Assembly: GCA_014055495.1 (NCBI GenBank)
Contig: WIAG01000030.1
Location: 1-43,438, forward strand
From: Nitrospira sp. CR1.2
GTDB lineage: Bacteria > Nitrospirota > Nitrospiria > Nitrospirales > Nitrospiraceae
DNA length: 43,438 nt
Direction of reading: 5' to 3'
The notes beneath the pieces were generated by a model. It was not told the origin of the DNA. It ran no database searches and was given only the letters and a program-made list of their open reading frames with translations. Below, in pieces: positions 33,060 through 41,432 of this stretch. The position numbers and the translations under genes are program-made. Numbering within the stretch: the stretch's first letter is position 1; each line of letters opens with the position of its first letter.

Positions 33060-35438
33060 ATGAGATCGTGGTTCTATATCGTCCTGTTGACGACGGGACT
33101 CCTCGCGTGCGGCGGCCCGCAAGAACGTAAGGCGCAATACCGCGCCAAGGCGCAGGATTACATCCAGGCGGGAAATTTCCCAAAGGCGCGAGTGGCCTTG
33201 CGAAACGTCTTGAAGATCGATCCCAAAGACGCCGACGCCTACTTTCTCGTGGCCCAGGTCGAAGAAAAAGAAAAAAATTGGCGTAATGCCGTCGCCAACT
33301 ATCAACAGGTTGTCGAGCTGGTGCCGGATCACAAGGAGGCGCTGATTGTCCTGGCGAAGTACTATCTCGAAGCCAAGCTTGGGGATGAGGTGGGGAGGAC
33401 GGCCGACAAGGTGCTCGCCAGACACCCGCACGACCCCCAGGCTCAAGCCCTGAAGATCGCCTTGCTCGCGCAGCAGGGCCAGATGAACCAGGCGATGGTG
33501 CGGGCGGAGGAGCTGAGCAAACAGCATCCGACCGAGCCGGATGTCGCTATTCTGCTGGCGACGCTCTACGGTCAGACACATCGTGTGGCCGAGGCCAGGG
33601 CGACCTTGCAACGTGCCCTTCAGGCCCATCCGCATCACCTGGACCTCCTACAGAATTTACAAACCATCCTCGTCGAGGCTCACGACGAGAAAGCCACGGA
33701 ACAGGTGTTACGCCAGATCATTGAAGAGGAGCCGACGGTCTATGACCATCGATTGAAACTGGCCCGTTTTTTCGATCAGCTGCACGCGACTGATCAGGCC
33801 GAAGCCGTGCTGCGCGACGCGCTCACGATCTTCCCAGAGAACGACCAGGCCTGGTTGGCCTTGGCCGACTTCTTGAAGATGCGGCGGGGGATGGAGGCCG
33901 CGAAGCTCGCACTGCGGCAAGCCGCAAAACAGTTGCCCTATTCCACGCAGATCCCGTTCGCCCTGGCCGCGCTGTATGAGTCAAATATGGACTTGGCAGA
34001 AGCAACGCTGGTCTATGAAGCCCTGGCGAAGGACTACGAGAAAAAGCCCGCCGGGTTGGATGCGCAGGTCAAACTCGCGCAGCTCGATTTCAACGCCGGA
34101 CGGCAGCAGGACGCCGAGCGGCGACTGTCGGACGTGTTACGGAAGAACCCCCGATCGGCCCAGGGATTGATCTTGCAGGGAAAGATGGCATTGATCGGTC
34201 GAAACGGCAAGGACGCCGTGCAGGCCTTCCGGACCGTGCTTCGCGATCAGCCGGAACTCGCCCATGTGCAGTACCTGCTCGGACAAGCCTATCTGGCGAC
34301 AGGAGATTCAGCGTTGGCCCGTGAAAGTTTCGAGCGATCCCTGGCACTCCAACCTGGTTTGGTCGATGCGAAATTGGCACTCGCGACGATGGAGAGCCGG
34401 AGCGGCCAGTCGTCCAGCGCTAGGGCGCGCCTGAAGACCATCCTGACAGCTCACCCCGATCATCGGCAGGCGATGGAGCTCTTGTTTGGCTTGGACCTGG
34501 CGGCCGGCGAGTGGAGTCATGCCGCATCGATGCTGAGCCGTCTCCGGCAAGTAGAGGGAGAGACGGCCGCGATACTCATGGCGGAAGGGAAGCTCTACGA
34601 GAGCAGAAAGGATTACGCTCAAGCCATTACCGCCTATGAGCGCGCGGCGACCATGGCCGTCGATGCGCAGGGACCTTTGGTGGCCGTCGTCCAGCTCGAT
34701 CTCCAGAATAAGCAGCCCGAACGCGCCAGGCGCCGCCTGGATAGCATCATTGCCGCACATCCCGATCATCCCTTCGCCCACGGGTTGATGGGAGAGGTGT
34801 TGACGCTGATGGGACGGCGGGAGCAGGCCATGGCCCGTTTCCGAGACGCGATCCGAATCAATCCGCGCTGGCTCACCCCTTGGCTGGATGCGGCGACACT
34901 CTCGATTGCCCAGGGACAGGCAGACGATGCGGTTCGAACGCTGAGAGAGGGGTTGAACGCGAACCCTGCCAGTGAAGAGTTGCACATGTTGTTGGCGTCG
35001 GTACTGGCGAACCAGAATGCGGTCGATGAGGCCATTGCCGCCTATGACGCCGTGCTCCGCATGAATCCGCGCAATATTTTCTCGGCGAACAATCTGGCGG
35101 CACTCTTAGCAGATCACAAACAGGATGCGCCGAATCTTGAACGTGCGTTTCTCTTGAGCCGTGAGTTCGAAAAAGACGCGCCGCACCCGCTGTTTCTCGA
35201 TACGCTGGCCTGGGTGCGGTTAAAAATGGGGCATCTGGAGGACGCGCTGCGCCTCATGCGACAAGCGATCGTCAAGGCCCCGGACCTCCCGACACTCAAT
35301 TATCATCTTGGCGCGGCCCTGTATCAGTCTGGCCGGAATAGTGAAGCCAAGGTGTATCTCGCAAAAGCGCTCAAAAGCACAGAACAATTCCAAGGGCGAC
35401 GTGAAGCACAACAACTGCTCGCCCGGTCGAACGGATAG
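33060..35438 (+). CDS. TPR-repeat lipoprotein of the exosortase/EPS locus (PrsT-like)
   Basis: Protein of 792 residues with a lipoprotein signal (LLTTGLLACGG, lipidated Cys near residue 17) and about 20 tetratricopeptide repeats running to the end, visible as recurring A..YEAA...DP....A patterns. Long TPR lipoproteins of this kind (PrsT/TIGR02917 type) go with exosortase loci and probably scaffold the export machinery in the periplasm. The frame is open upstream, but AGGAG overlapping the preceding stop sets the ATG at 33060. The TPR and lipoprotein calls are firm; the PrsT identity rests on context and size. Confidence 0.88.
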   Translation: MRSWFYIVLLTTGLLACGGPQERKAQYRAKAQDYIQAGNFPKARVALRNVLKIDPKDADAYFLVAQVEEKEKNWRNAVANYQQVVELVPDHKEALIVLAKYYLEAKLGDEVGRTADKVLARHPHDPQAQALKIALLAQQGQMNQAMVRAEELSKQHPTEPDVAILLATLYGQTHRVAEARATLQRALQAHPHHLDLLQNLQTILVEAHDEKATEQVLRQIIEEEPTVYDHRLKLARFFDQLHATDQAEAVLRDALTIFPENDQAWLALADFLKMRRGMEAAKLALRQAAKQLPYSTQIPFALAALYESNMDLAEATLVYEALAKDYEKKPAGLDAQVKLAQLDFNAGRQQDAERRLSDVLRKNPRSAQGLILQGKMALIGRNGKDAVQAFRTVLRDQPELAHVQYLLGQAYLATGDSALARESFERSLALQPGLVDAKLALATMESRSGQSSSARARLKTILTAHPDHRQAMELLFGLDLAAGEWSHAASMLSRLRQVEGETAAILMAEGKLYESRKDYAQAITAYERAATMAVDAQGPLVAVVQLDLQNKQPERARRRLDSIIAAHPDHPFAHGLMGEVLTLMGRREQAMARFRDAIRINPRWLTPWLDAATLSIAQGQADDAVRTLREGLNANPASEELHMLLASVLANQNAVDEAIAAYDAVLRMNPRNIFSANNLAALLADHKQDAPNLERAFLLSREFEKDAPHPLFLDTLAWVRLKMGHLEDALRLMRQAIVKAPDLPTLNYHLGAALYQSGRNSEAKVYLAKALKSTEQFQGRREAQQLLARSNG

Positions 35439-35450
35439 GAGTCGTACATT

Positions 35451-36062
35451 ATGCAGCTGGGTTTCAAGATCGTTGAGAAAATCACGTTGGCATTGATCAT
35501 CGGCATGTTCCTGACCGTCGCTGTGAGTTGTCAGTCCATTGACCAGCGCGGCACTGCTCAGGAGGTACCCAATTCCGACCTTGGGTACCAGCTTGGCCCC
35601 GAAGATGTCTTGCTTATTTCGGTCTGGAAAGATGAACACCTGACCCGAGAGGTTGTTGTCCGCCCGGACGGGTTGATTTCCTTCCCCCTCGTCGGGGATG
35701 TACCTGCCGAAGGTCGAACGGTGGAGGAACTGCGGTTAGATCTCGCGAAACGATTGATCAAATATATTCCTGCCGTGAATCTCACGGTCGCCGTGATCAA
35801 GCCGTTGAGCTACAAGGTCTATGTTGTTGGCCGCGTGGCGAAGCCTGGCGAATTCCTTGTCGGTCACTATACTGATGTCCTCCAAGCCCTGAGCCTTGCC
35901 GGGGGACTGACACCCTTTGCGGCGGAAAACGACATCAAGGTCGTACGCCGAGTGATGGGACAACAGCAGACATTCTCGTTCCGGTATGGTGATGTGCGAA
36001 AGGGGATGGATCTCGAGCAGAATATTATCTTGCAGCGCGGCGACGTCGTGATGGTGCCGTAG
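35451..36062 (+). CDS. Wza-like polysaccharide export lipoprotein
   Basis: Periplasmic/outer-membrane export protein of 203 residues. A signal peptide with a lipobox-like end (MFLTVAVSCQS, Cys about 27) is followed by the Poly_export domain (YQLGPEDVLLISVWKDEHLTREVVVRPDG at about 46-74, in part) and one SLBB domain (YKVYVVGRVAKPGEF...LQALSLAGGLTPFA). It is shorter than E. coli Wza and lacks its extra SLBB and C-terminal helix, like the EpsD-type proteins of exosortase loci, so the outer-membrane pore may come from the beta-barrel gene next door. Start ATG 13 bases after the TPR gene, with GGAGTCG nearby. Confidence 0.9.
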   Translation: MQLGFKIVEKITLALIIGMFLTVAVSCQSIDQRGTAQEVPNSDLGYQLGPEDVLLISVWKDEHLTREVVVRPDGLISFPLVGDVPAEGRTVEELRLDLAKRLIKYIPAVNLTVAVIKPLSYKVYVVGRVAKPGEFLVGHYTDVLQALSLAGGLTPFAAENDIKVVRRVMGQQQTFSFRYGDVRKGMDLEQNIILQRGDVVMVP

Positions 36063-36065
36063 CTC

Positions 36066-37301
36066 GTGAAGGTGTCGTCGCTGAGCTGTCAGAGGGGGCT
36101 GAATGCCCTGGTGTCAGGGACAAGCATCGCCATTCTTACGTGTGCGTCCCTGGTCCTGGCCATGACTATTCCAAGTCTTGCGGCTGAATGGTCGCTCGTG
36201 CCTTCGATGAGTACCAAGGCCTATTACAACGATAACCTGTTACTGACCCCGTTGTCTCATGATCCAACCTATGGTTATTGGATATCGCCGGGAGTCGAAT
36301 TTGCGGGAAAGACCGAGCGGCTGGAGGTGAGCGGCAAGGCGGCGTTGGATTTTGTGGACTACTACGGGGGCGAGCCCAATCGATTTACAAACGTATTTCT
36401 GCCGCTCACGATGCGCTATCGTACGGAGAAGGACGAATGGGGCTTCACCGGCGGATTTACAAGGGACAATACCCTGATGGGCGAGCTGGTGACGACAGGC
36501 GTCGTCCTCCGGTTTACCCAACGTAACCTCTGGAACTTGAATCCTAGCTGGACCAGAATGATCACCGAGAAATTAGCTTTTCAGAGTTCATTTCAATTCA
36601 GCGATGCCAGTTACCAGGATGGCCTTCGTCTTGGTTTAGTAGACTATCAGGTGTACGGCGGATCAGCTGGATTTTTGTATCACCTATCGGAGCGAGATGA
36701 TGTACAGCTGGCCGGAACCTATACCCACTTTCACACGACCAATGCACCGTTCGACTTGCGGGCCTATTATCCTGGGGCCATGTTGTCCCTTACTCACGCT
36801 TTCACGGAGGGGCTGAAGGCCACTGCTTATGGAGGGCCACGATTTATCGACTCCACCACCAAATTTGCTGGTTCGAGTCAAAAACATCAAGACACCATCT
36901 GGGTTTATGGAGCTAGCCTGACTCAACAGTTCGAGAAATCGAGTTTTCAGGTGAGCGTGACGCGCGATATTTTCCCGAGCGGTTTCGGTCTGCTCCTCCA
37001 GACCGACCGAATCGGAATGCAGACGTCCTATGCGTTTTCCGAAAACCTCACAGCTTTCCTCGATGCTTCGGGATATCTCGTGTCGGGAGCGACTAATCAA
37101 GCTCGGGGAGGATCGCTTCAAGAGCAACGTCTCTTTTACCTCACACCTAAATTGGCATGGCATTTCTCGGAATGGTGGAGAGCCGAGGCTTCCTACAGCT
37201 ATCGTTGGCGCGATGTGGAGACGTTTGATGAACCGGTCATGTCGAACATGCTCATGGTCATGCTGACCTATTTCCCCCCAAAGCTGGCAATCTCGAATTA
37301 G
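36066..37301 (+). CDS. outer-membrane beta-barrel protein of the EPS locus
   Basis: Protein of 411 residues with a signal peptide (cleavage near IPSLAAEW, about residue 41) and then alternating aromatic/polar beta-strands to the end (for example RNLWNLNPSW, LDFVDYYGG, WRAEASYSYRW), predicting a barrel of about 16 to 18 strands. It resembles the outer-membrane proteins of PEP-CTERM/exosortase loci (TIGR03016 type). It probably acts with the short export lipoprotein as the exit pore. GTG start three bases after the upstream stop; the ribosome site is weak, so translation may be coupled. Confidence 0.82.
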   Translation: MKVSSLSCQRGLNALVSGTSIAILTCASLVLAMTIPSLAAEWSLVPSMSTKAYYNDNLLLTPLSHDPTYGYWISPGVEFAGKTERLEVSGKAALDFVDYYGGEPNRFTNVFLPLTMRYRTEKDEWGFTGGFTRDNTLMGELVTTGVVLRFTQRNLWNLNPSWTRMITEKLAFQSSFQFSDASYQDGLRLGLVDYQVYGGSAGFLYHLSERDDVQLAGTYTHFHTTNAPFDLRAYYPGAMLSLTHAFTEGLKATAYGGPRFIDSTTKFAGSSQKHQDTIWVYGASLTQQFEKSSFQVSVTRDIFPSGFGLLLQTDRIGMQTSYAFSENLTAFLDASGYLVSGATNQARGGSLQEQRLFYLTPKLAWHFSEWWRAEASYSYRWRDVETFDEPVMSNMLMVMLTYFPPKLAISN

Positions 37302-37329
37302 TGCCGGGCCTTAGGCAAAAGGATATTTC

Positions 37330-39099
37330 ATGGCGGGCAACCTACCATCTCAGCAACCAGAGTCGACCGTGAATCTTCGAGATTACCTGGAAATGTTTGG
37401 GCGTAGACGCACTCTTATCTTTCTCTCTGCGGGATTCCTCCTATGCCTGAGTACGTTCGCGGCGATTCTTTGGCCTCCGACCTTTAAGTCCACCGCAACC
37501 ATTTTGATCGAAGAACAGGAAGTGCCTGCTGAACTGGTGCATAGCACGATTACCAGCTACGCTGATCAACGCATCGAGACGATCAAGCAACAGGTGATGA
37601 GCCGATCCAGCTTATGGAAGGTCGTGGAACAGTATGACCTCTATGCCAATATGCGACGTGAAAGCACGACTGAAGAAGTTATCAAACGCTTCATCAAGGA
37701 TATCGAAGTCGAAGTCATCAGCGCTGATGTCATCGACAAACGCACCCAGCATGCGACCAAGGCCACCATCGCCTTCACCGTGTCCTACAATAGTGGGACA
37801 GCCGACACTGCCCAACGGGTGGCAAATGAACTCACCAGTCTGTTTCTCGGGGAGAATCTCAAGAGTCGCGAGCGGCAAGCACAAGAGACCACGACGTTTC
37901 TCAAGCAGGAGGCGGAGAGCCTCGCCGCCCATATCGAGGAGGTTGAAGCCAAGCTCTCCAAGTTCAAGCAACGCGCGGCTGGTGCGTTGCCCGAGTTAAT
38001 GCCGCTGAATCTCCAGATGATGAACCAGGCCGATCGTGAACTGATGGACCTCGATCAGCAGATCCGCAGCCTTGAGGAGCGGAAGTCGTACCTCGAAGGG
38101 GAACTAGCGACCATCAAGCCGAATACACCGATTCTTTCCGTGACCGGGGAGCGCATCCTCGATAGCGTGGAACGACTACGCAGTCTCCGGGCCGAATATG
38201 CCGGAGTAGCCGCGAATCTTTCATCGGACCATCCGGATGTGATTAAGATGAAACAGGAGATCTCTGCGCTGGAGAGGGAAACTGGGGCGAATCCAGAAAC
38301 TGAAGAGATCGCCAAACAATTGATCGATGCCAGGGCCAGGCAGGCCACACTCGCCGATCGCCTCGGTGAAAACCACCCCGACGTGTTGCAGACCCAACGC
38401 ACGATCCTGGCGCTGGAGCGGGAACTCCGGCGGCTCGGACCCTCGTCCGGAAACAAGCCGTTGCAGCGGCCGGAGAACCCCGCCTACATCAACATTCAGG
38501 CACAACTCAATTCGGTGAATGCATCGCTACAAGCCCTGAAAACCAGCCGCACGACTGTCAAGCAACGACTCCAGGACTACGCCAAACGCATCGAACGGAC
38601 GCCGGCCTTGGAACCGGACTATCTGACGCTCGCGCGTGACCGCGATACGTCAGCCCAGAAGTACCAGGACATCCGGTCCCGCTTGCTGGAAGCGAAGGTC
38701 TCGGAAGGGTTGGAGGTGCAGCGGAAGGGAGAACGTTTCTCGCTCATCGATCCCCCGGGTTTGCCGGAGAGTCCCGAAAAGCCGAATCGGAAAGCCATCG
38801 TCTTGTTGGGGGTGATTCTCGCAATGGCGGGAGGCGCCGGAGCCGCCGCCCTGGCCGAACATCTCGACCATTCCATTCGAACACCGGAACAATTGTTGCG
38901 GGTCACACAGGCCTTTCCCTTGGCGGTGATTCCGTATATGCCGAACAAGGCGGATGTCGGCCGTGCGCTGAGACGCCGGGGCAGGATCAGGATGGCCGGG
39001 TTAGGGGCCATGGCCCTTCTCCTGCTGCTGTGTCATCTCTTCTGGACCCCCTTGGACGTCGTATGGTTCGCAACCTTGAGAAAATTCGGTATCGAATGA
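37330..39099 (+). CDS. GumC/Wzz-type chain-length determinant protein
   Basis: Inner-membrane protein of 589 residues that sets polymer length and links synthesis to export. A first helix (about 28-48) is followed by the Wzz domain (PPTFKSTATILIEE), a long periplasmic coiled coil (about 170-470) and a second helix near 493-512 after the proline-rich PGLPESPEKPNRK. A third hydrophobic segment lies at about 550-570. The coiled coil contains two similar segments, SDHPDVIKMKQEISALERE and ENHPDVLQTQRTILALERE, about 140 bases apart, an internal repeat. It lacks a fused kinase domain; a separate ATPase gene follows. Confidence 0.9.
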   Translation: MAGNLPSQQPESTVNLRDYLEMFGRRRTLIFLSAGFLLCLSTFAAILWPPTFKSTATILIEEQEVPAELVHSTITSYADQRIETIKQQVMSRSSLWKVVEQYDLYANMRRESTTEEVIKRFIKDIEVEVISADVIDKRTQHATKATIAFTVSYNSGTADTAQRVANELTSLFLGENLKSRERQAQETTTFLKQEAESLAAHIEEVEAKLSKFKQRAAGALPELMPLNLQMMNQADRELMDLDQQIRSLEERKSYLEGELATIKPNTPILSVTGERILDSVERLRSLRAEYAGVAANLSSDHPDVIKMKQEISALERETGANPETEEIAKQLIDARARQATLADRLGENHPDVLQTQRTILALERELRRLGPSSGNKPLQRPENPAYINIQAQLNSVNASLQALKTSRTTVKQRLQDYAKRIERTPALEPDYLTLARDRDTSAQKYQDIRSRLLEAKVSEGLEVQRKGERFSLIDPPGLPESPEKPNRKAIVLLGVILAMAGGAGAAALAEHLDHSIRTPEQLLRVTQAFPLAVIPYMPNKADVGRALRRRGRIRMAGLGAMALLLLLCHLFWTPLDVVWFATLRKFGIE

Positions 39100-39160
39100 C
39101 CGTGGTCATCTCCTGACTTGAGGTCGTTGCACCGGTTTGCCAGTATGGAAAGGGGTCACC

Positions 39161-39985
39161 ATGGAATGGTTTCAAGCGGCGCTCGATCGCTATAAGCAAC
39201 AGCAGCACCACAGCCCTCCTAGATCCGGGCCGAGTCGAACCCAGCCCATCCGGGCGATTCCGGCAACCATCGTGTATACCAGGACGCGTTCGGTCCAGAT
39301 CCCCGAACCGGTGCTGCGTGAACAGCGCATTCTGGCGGGATTCGAAGGAGGGCCGTTCGTCGATTCCTTCAAGATCCTGCGCACCCAGGTGTTGCATCGG
39401 GTCAGAGAAAAGGGATGGAACGTCATCGGTGTGACCAGCCCCGGCGAGCGGGAAGGCAAGACCTTCACGGCTGTGAACCTTGCCGCCAGCCTGGCCATGG
39501 ATGTGACGCAATCCGTGTTGTTGGTCGATGCGAATCTCCGGCACCCCAGCGTGCATGAGATGTTCGATCTGGGTGAATGCCAGGGATTGGCCGATTATCT
39601 ATTGGACGATGTGCCGATCGAACAGTTGCTCGTGCATCCCGGCATCGGCCGGTTCGTGCTGTTGCCCGGCGGACGGACCGTGGCACATTCGGCGGAAGCC
39701 CTGACCTCTCCCAAAATGGTGGCGCTGGTCGACGAGTTTAAACATCGCTACCAATCGCGTATGATCCTGTTCGACCTCCCCCCGATTTTGCAGACATCGG
39801 ATGTCCTGGCCTTTTCGCCTTATCTGGATGCCATGCTCGTGGTGATTGAAGAAGGGCGCACAAAAGCAGAAGATGTGGAACGGGCCTTAGCGCTGATCAA
39901 GCAGTCGACGCCCGTCCTTGGGACCGTGGTCAACAAAGTGGGCCACGCGACGGCCACGGCCGCCAGCATGAAAAGGATGATATAG
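39161..39985 (+). CDS. BY-kinase-like ATPase of the EPS locus (CpsD type, no tyrosine tail)
   Basis: Protein of 274 residues from the CpsD/ParA-like family that partners chain-length proteins. Walker A is GEREGKT (95-101), Walker A' reads LLVDANLRHPS (120-130), where the usual DADLR has Asn for Asp, and Walker B is MILFDLPP (201-208). Active bacterial tyrosine kinases end in a tyrosine cluster; this one ends ATATAASMKRMI and has none, so it may act as an ATP-dependent regulator or rely on another protein. The frame begins at 39137; the ATG at 39161 follows AAAGGGG. The 61 bases upstream hold nothing else. Confidence 0.85.
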   Translation: MEWFQAALDRYKQQQHHSPPRSGPSRTQPIRAIPATIVYTRTRSVQIPEPVLREQRILAGFEGGPFVDSFKILRTQVLHRVREKGWNVIGVTSPGEREGKTFTAVNLAASLAMDVTQSVLLVDANLRHPSVHEMFDLGECQGLADYLLDDVPIEQLLVHPGIGRFVLLPGGRTVAHSAEALTSPKMVALVDEFKHRYQSRMILFDLPPILQTSDVLAFSPYLDAMLVVIEEGRTKAEDVERALALIKQSTPVLGTVVNKVGHATATAASMKRMI

Positions 39986-39992
39986 GCCATCG

Positions 39993-41393
39993 ATGTATAA
40001 GAGCTTCTACCGCCTCCACAGCAAACCGTTTTCGTTGCTGCCGGACAGCGAGTTTCTCTATCTCGGCTCCACGCACCGCACCGCCTACAGTCTGTTGGAG
40101 TACGGTCTCCTCACCGAAGCCCCATTCATGGTGCTGACCGGCGATCCCGGCACGGGCAAGACTTCGCTGCTACACAAGTTGATCGGGGACAATCGCGACC
40201 TCTACTCCATCGGGTTCCTGACCAATGCCCGCTACGATGTGGACTATCTGCTGCCGTGGATCCTGCTGGCCCTGGGGCTCAATACGAAACAACTCGATCC
40301 GGTCGAGGCGCAACATCTGTTCGCGAAGTTTCTGGCGGAGGAAGCGCTCCGGAAGCGCCGCGTGGTGCTCATCATGGATGAGGCGCAAAACCTGGGCGTG
40401 AAGCTCTTGGAAGAGTTGCGACTCCTGTCCAATTTGAATCGAGAGAAATCGCTGCAACTGCAGATCATTCTGTCCGGCCAACCGGATCTCCAGACCCTGC
40501 TCCGGCGAGTGGACATGACGCAATTTGCGCAGCGCGTCGTGGTGGATTACCACATTCAGCCCTTCACGGAAGACGAAGTGGCGCAGTACATCCATCACCG
40601 GATCCAGTTATCCGGTGGAACCAGACCACTCTTCAGTCCCCAGGCTTGCGCACTGACCTATCGGTTGAGTCAGGGTAATCCGCGCCTGATCAATCAGGTC
40701 TGCGAAATGGCGTTGACCTACGGTTTCGCTCAGCAGGCTCCGCGCATCACGGCCAAACTGCTGGCGCAGGCCGCGCTCGACCGGAGAAAAAATCGGATTC
40801 TCCCTCTGTCCGAGCTTGAGGATCTGGCTAGCATCGCGGCGGCTGAGGGAGAAGAGACGCCGGAGCGTCCGGAGCAGTTCACCCAACCGCTGTCCGCTCC
40901 TGAGCCACGACCGGCCGGCAGCGACGAAGTGGTAACCGAGTCCGCAGAAGCTGCGTATCAGCAGGGGATGGCACTCCGAAAGGCCCAAAAATTCATAGCG
41001 GCCATTGCGCGGTTCCAGCAAGCGGCGCAAGATCCCGCCTATCATTTGCGGGCATTCGGCCAGATCGGACTCTGTTATCGCGCGCTCGGCCAGGTGCCTC
41101 AGGCCGTGGCCGCTTTTCGAAAAGCCTGCACCGATTACAACGCGCCGCGCCAACAGAGTCTGAGCGTCCGCTACCTGTTGGGACGGACCCTGGAACAACT
41201 GGGCGACAGGCCTGAAGCCCTGGAACAGTACCGGCTGATTTTTCGTACGGACCGCACATTCAAGGATACGGCCGCCAGACTCTCCAACCTTGAAGACGAT
41301 CGGACTGCCAATAGGGGACAGACCCGCGGCCAGTCCTGGGGGATCGGCCTGGCCTGGAAACAGGTTCGCCAACTCTTAAAAGGCAACGAGTAA
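39993..41393 (+). CDS. ExeA-like AAA ATPase with C-terminal TPRs
   Basis: Protein of 466 residues. The N-terminal AAA domain is of the ExeA/GspA type common in exosortase EPS loci: FSLLPDSEFLYLGSTH, Walker A GDPGTGKTS (50-58), Walker B VVLIMDEAQNL, sensor LSGQP, and GNPRLINQVCEMA. After a linker, residues 325-440 form TPR-like helices (AAYQQGMALRKAQKFIAAIARFQQA and similar), a part not usual in short ExeA proteins. It could bring ATPase action to the export complex or to the long TPR lipoprotein. It starts seven bases after the BY-kinase-like gene. Confidence 0.87.
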   Translation: MYKSFYRLHSKPFSLLPDSEFLYLGSTHRTAYSLLEYGLLTEAPFMVLTGDPGTGKTSLLHKLIGDNRDLYSIGFLTNARYDVDYLLPWILLALGLNTKQLDPVEAQHLFAKFLAEEALRKRRVVLIMDEAQNLGVKLLEELRLLSNLNREKSLQLQIILSGQPDLQTLLRRVDMTQFAQRVVVDYHIQPFTEDEVAQYIHHRIQLSGGTRPLFSPQACALTYRLSQGNPRLINQVCEMALTYGFAQQAPRITAKLLAQAALDRRKNRILPLSELEDLASIAAAEGEETPERPEQFTQPLSAPEPRPAGSDEVVTESAEAAYQQGMALRKAQKFIAAIARFQQAAQDPAYHLRAFGQIGLCYRALGQVPQAVAAFRKACTDYNAPRQQSLSVRYLLGRTLEQLGDRPEALEQYRLIFRTDRTFKDTAARLSNLEDDRTANRGQTRGQSWGIGLAWKQVRQLLKGNE

Positions 41394-41432
41394 TCGATTC
41401 AGCACTTGGTTTATGCGTATCGCAAGGAGATC

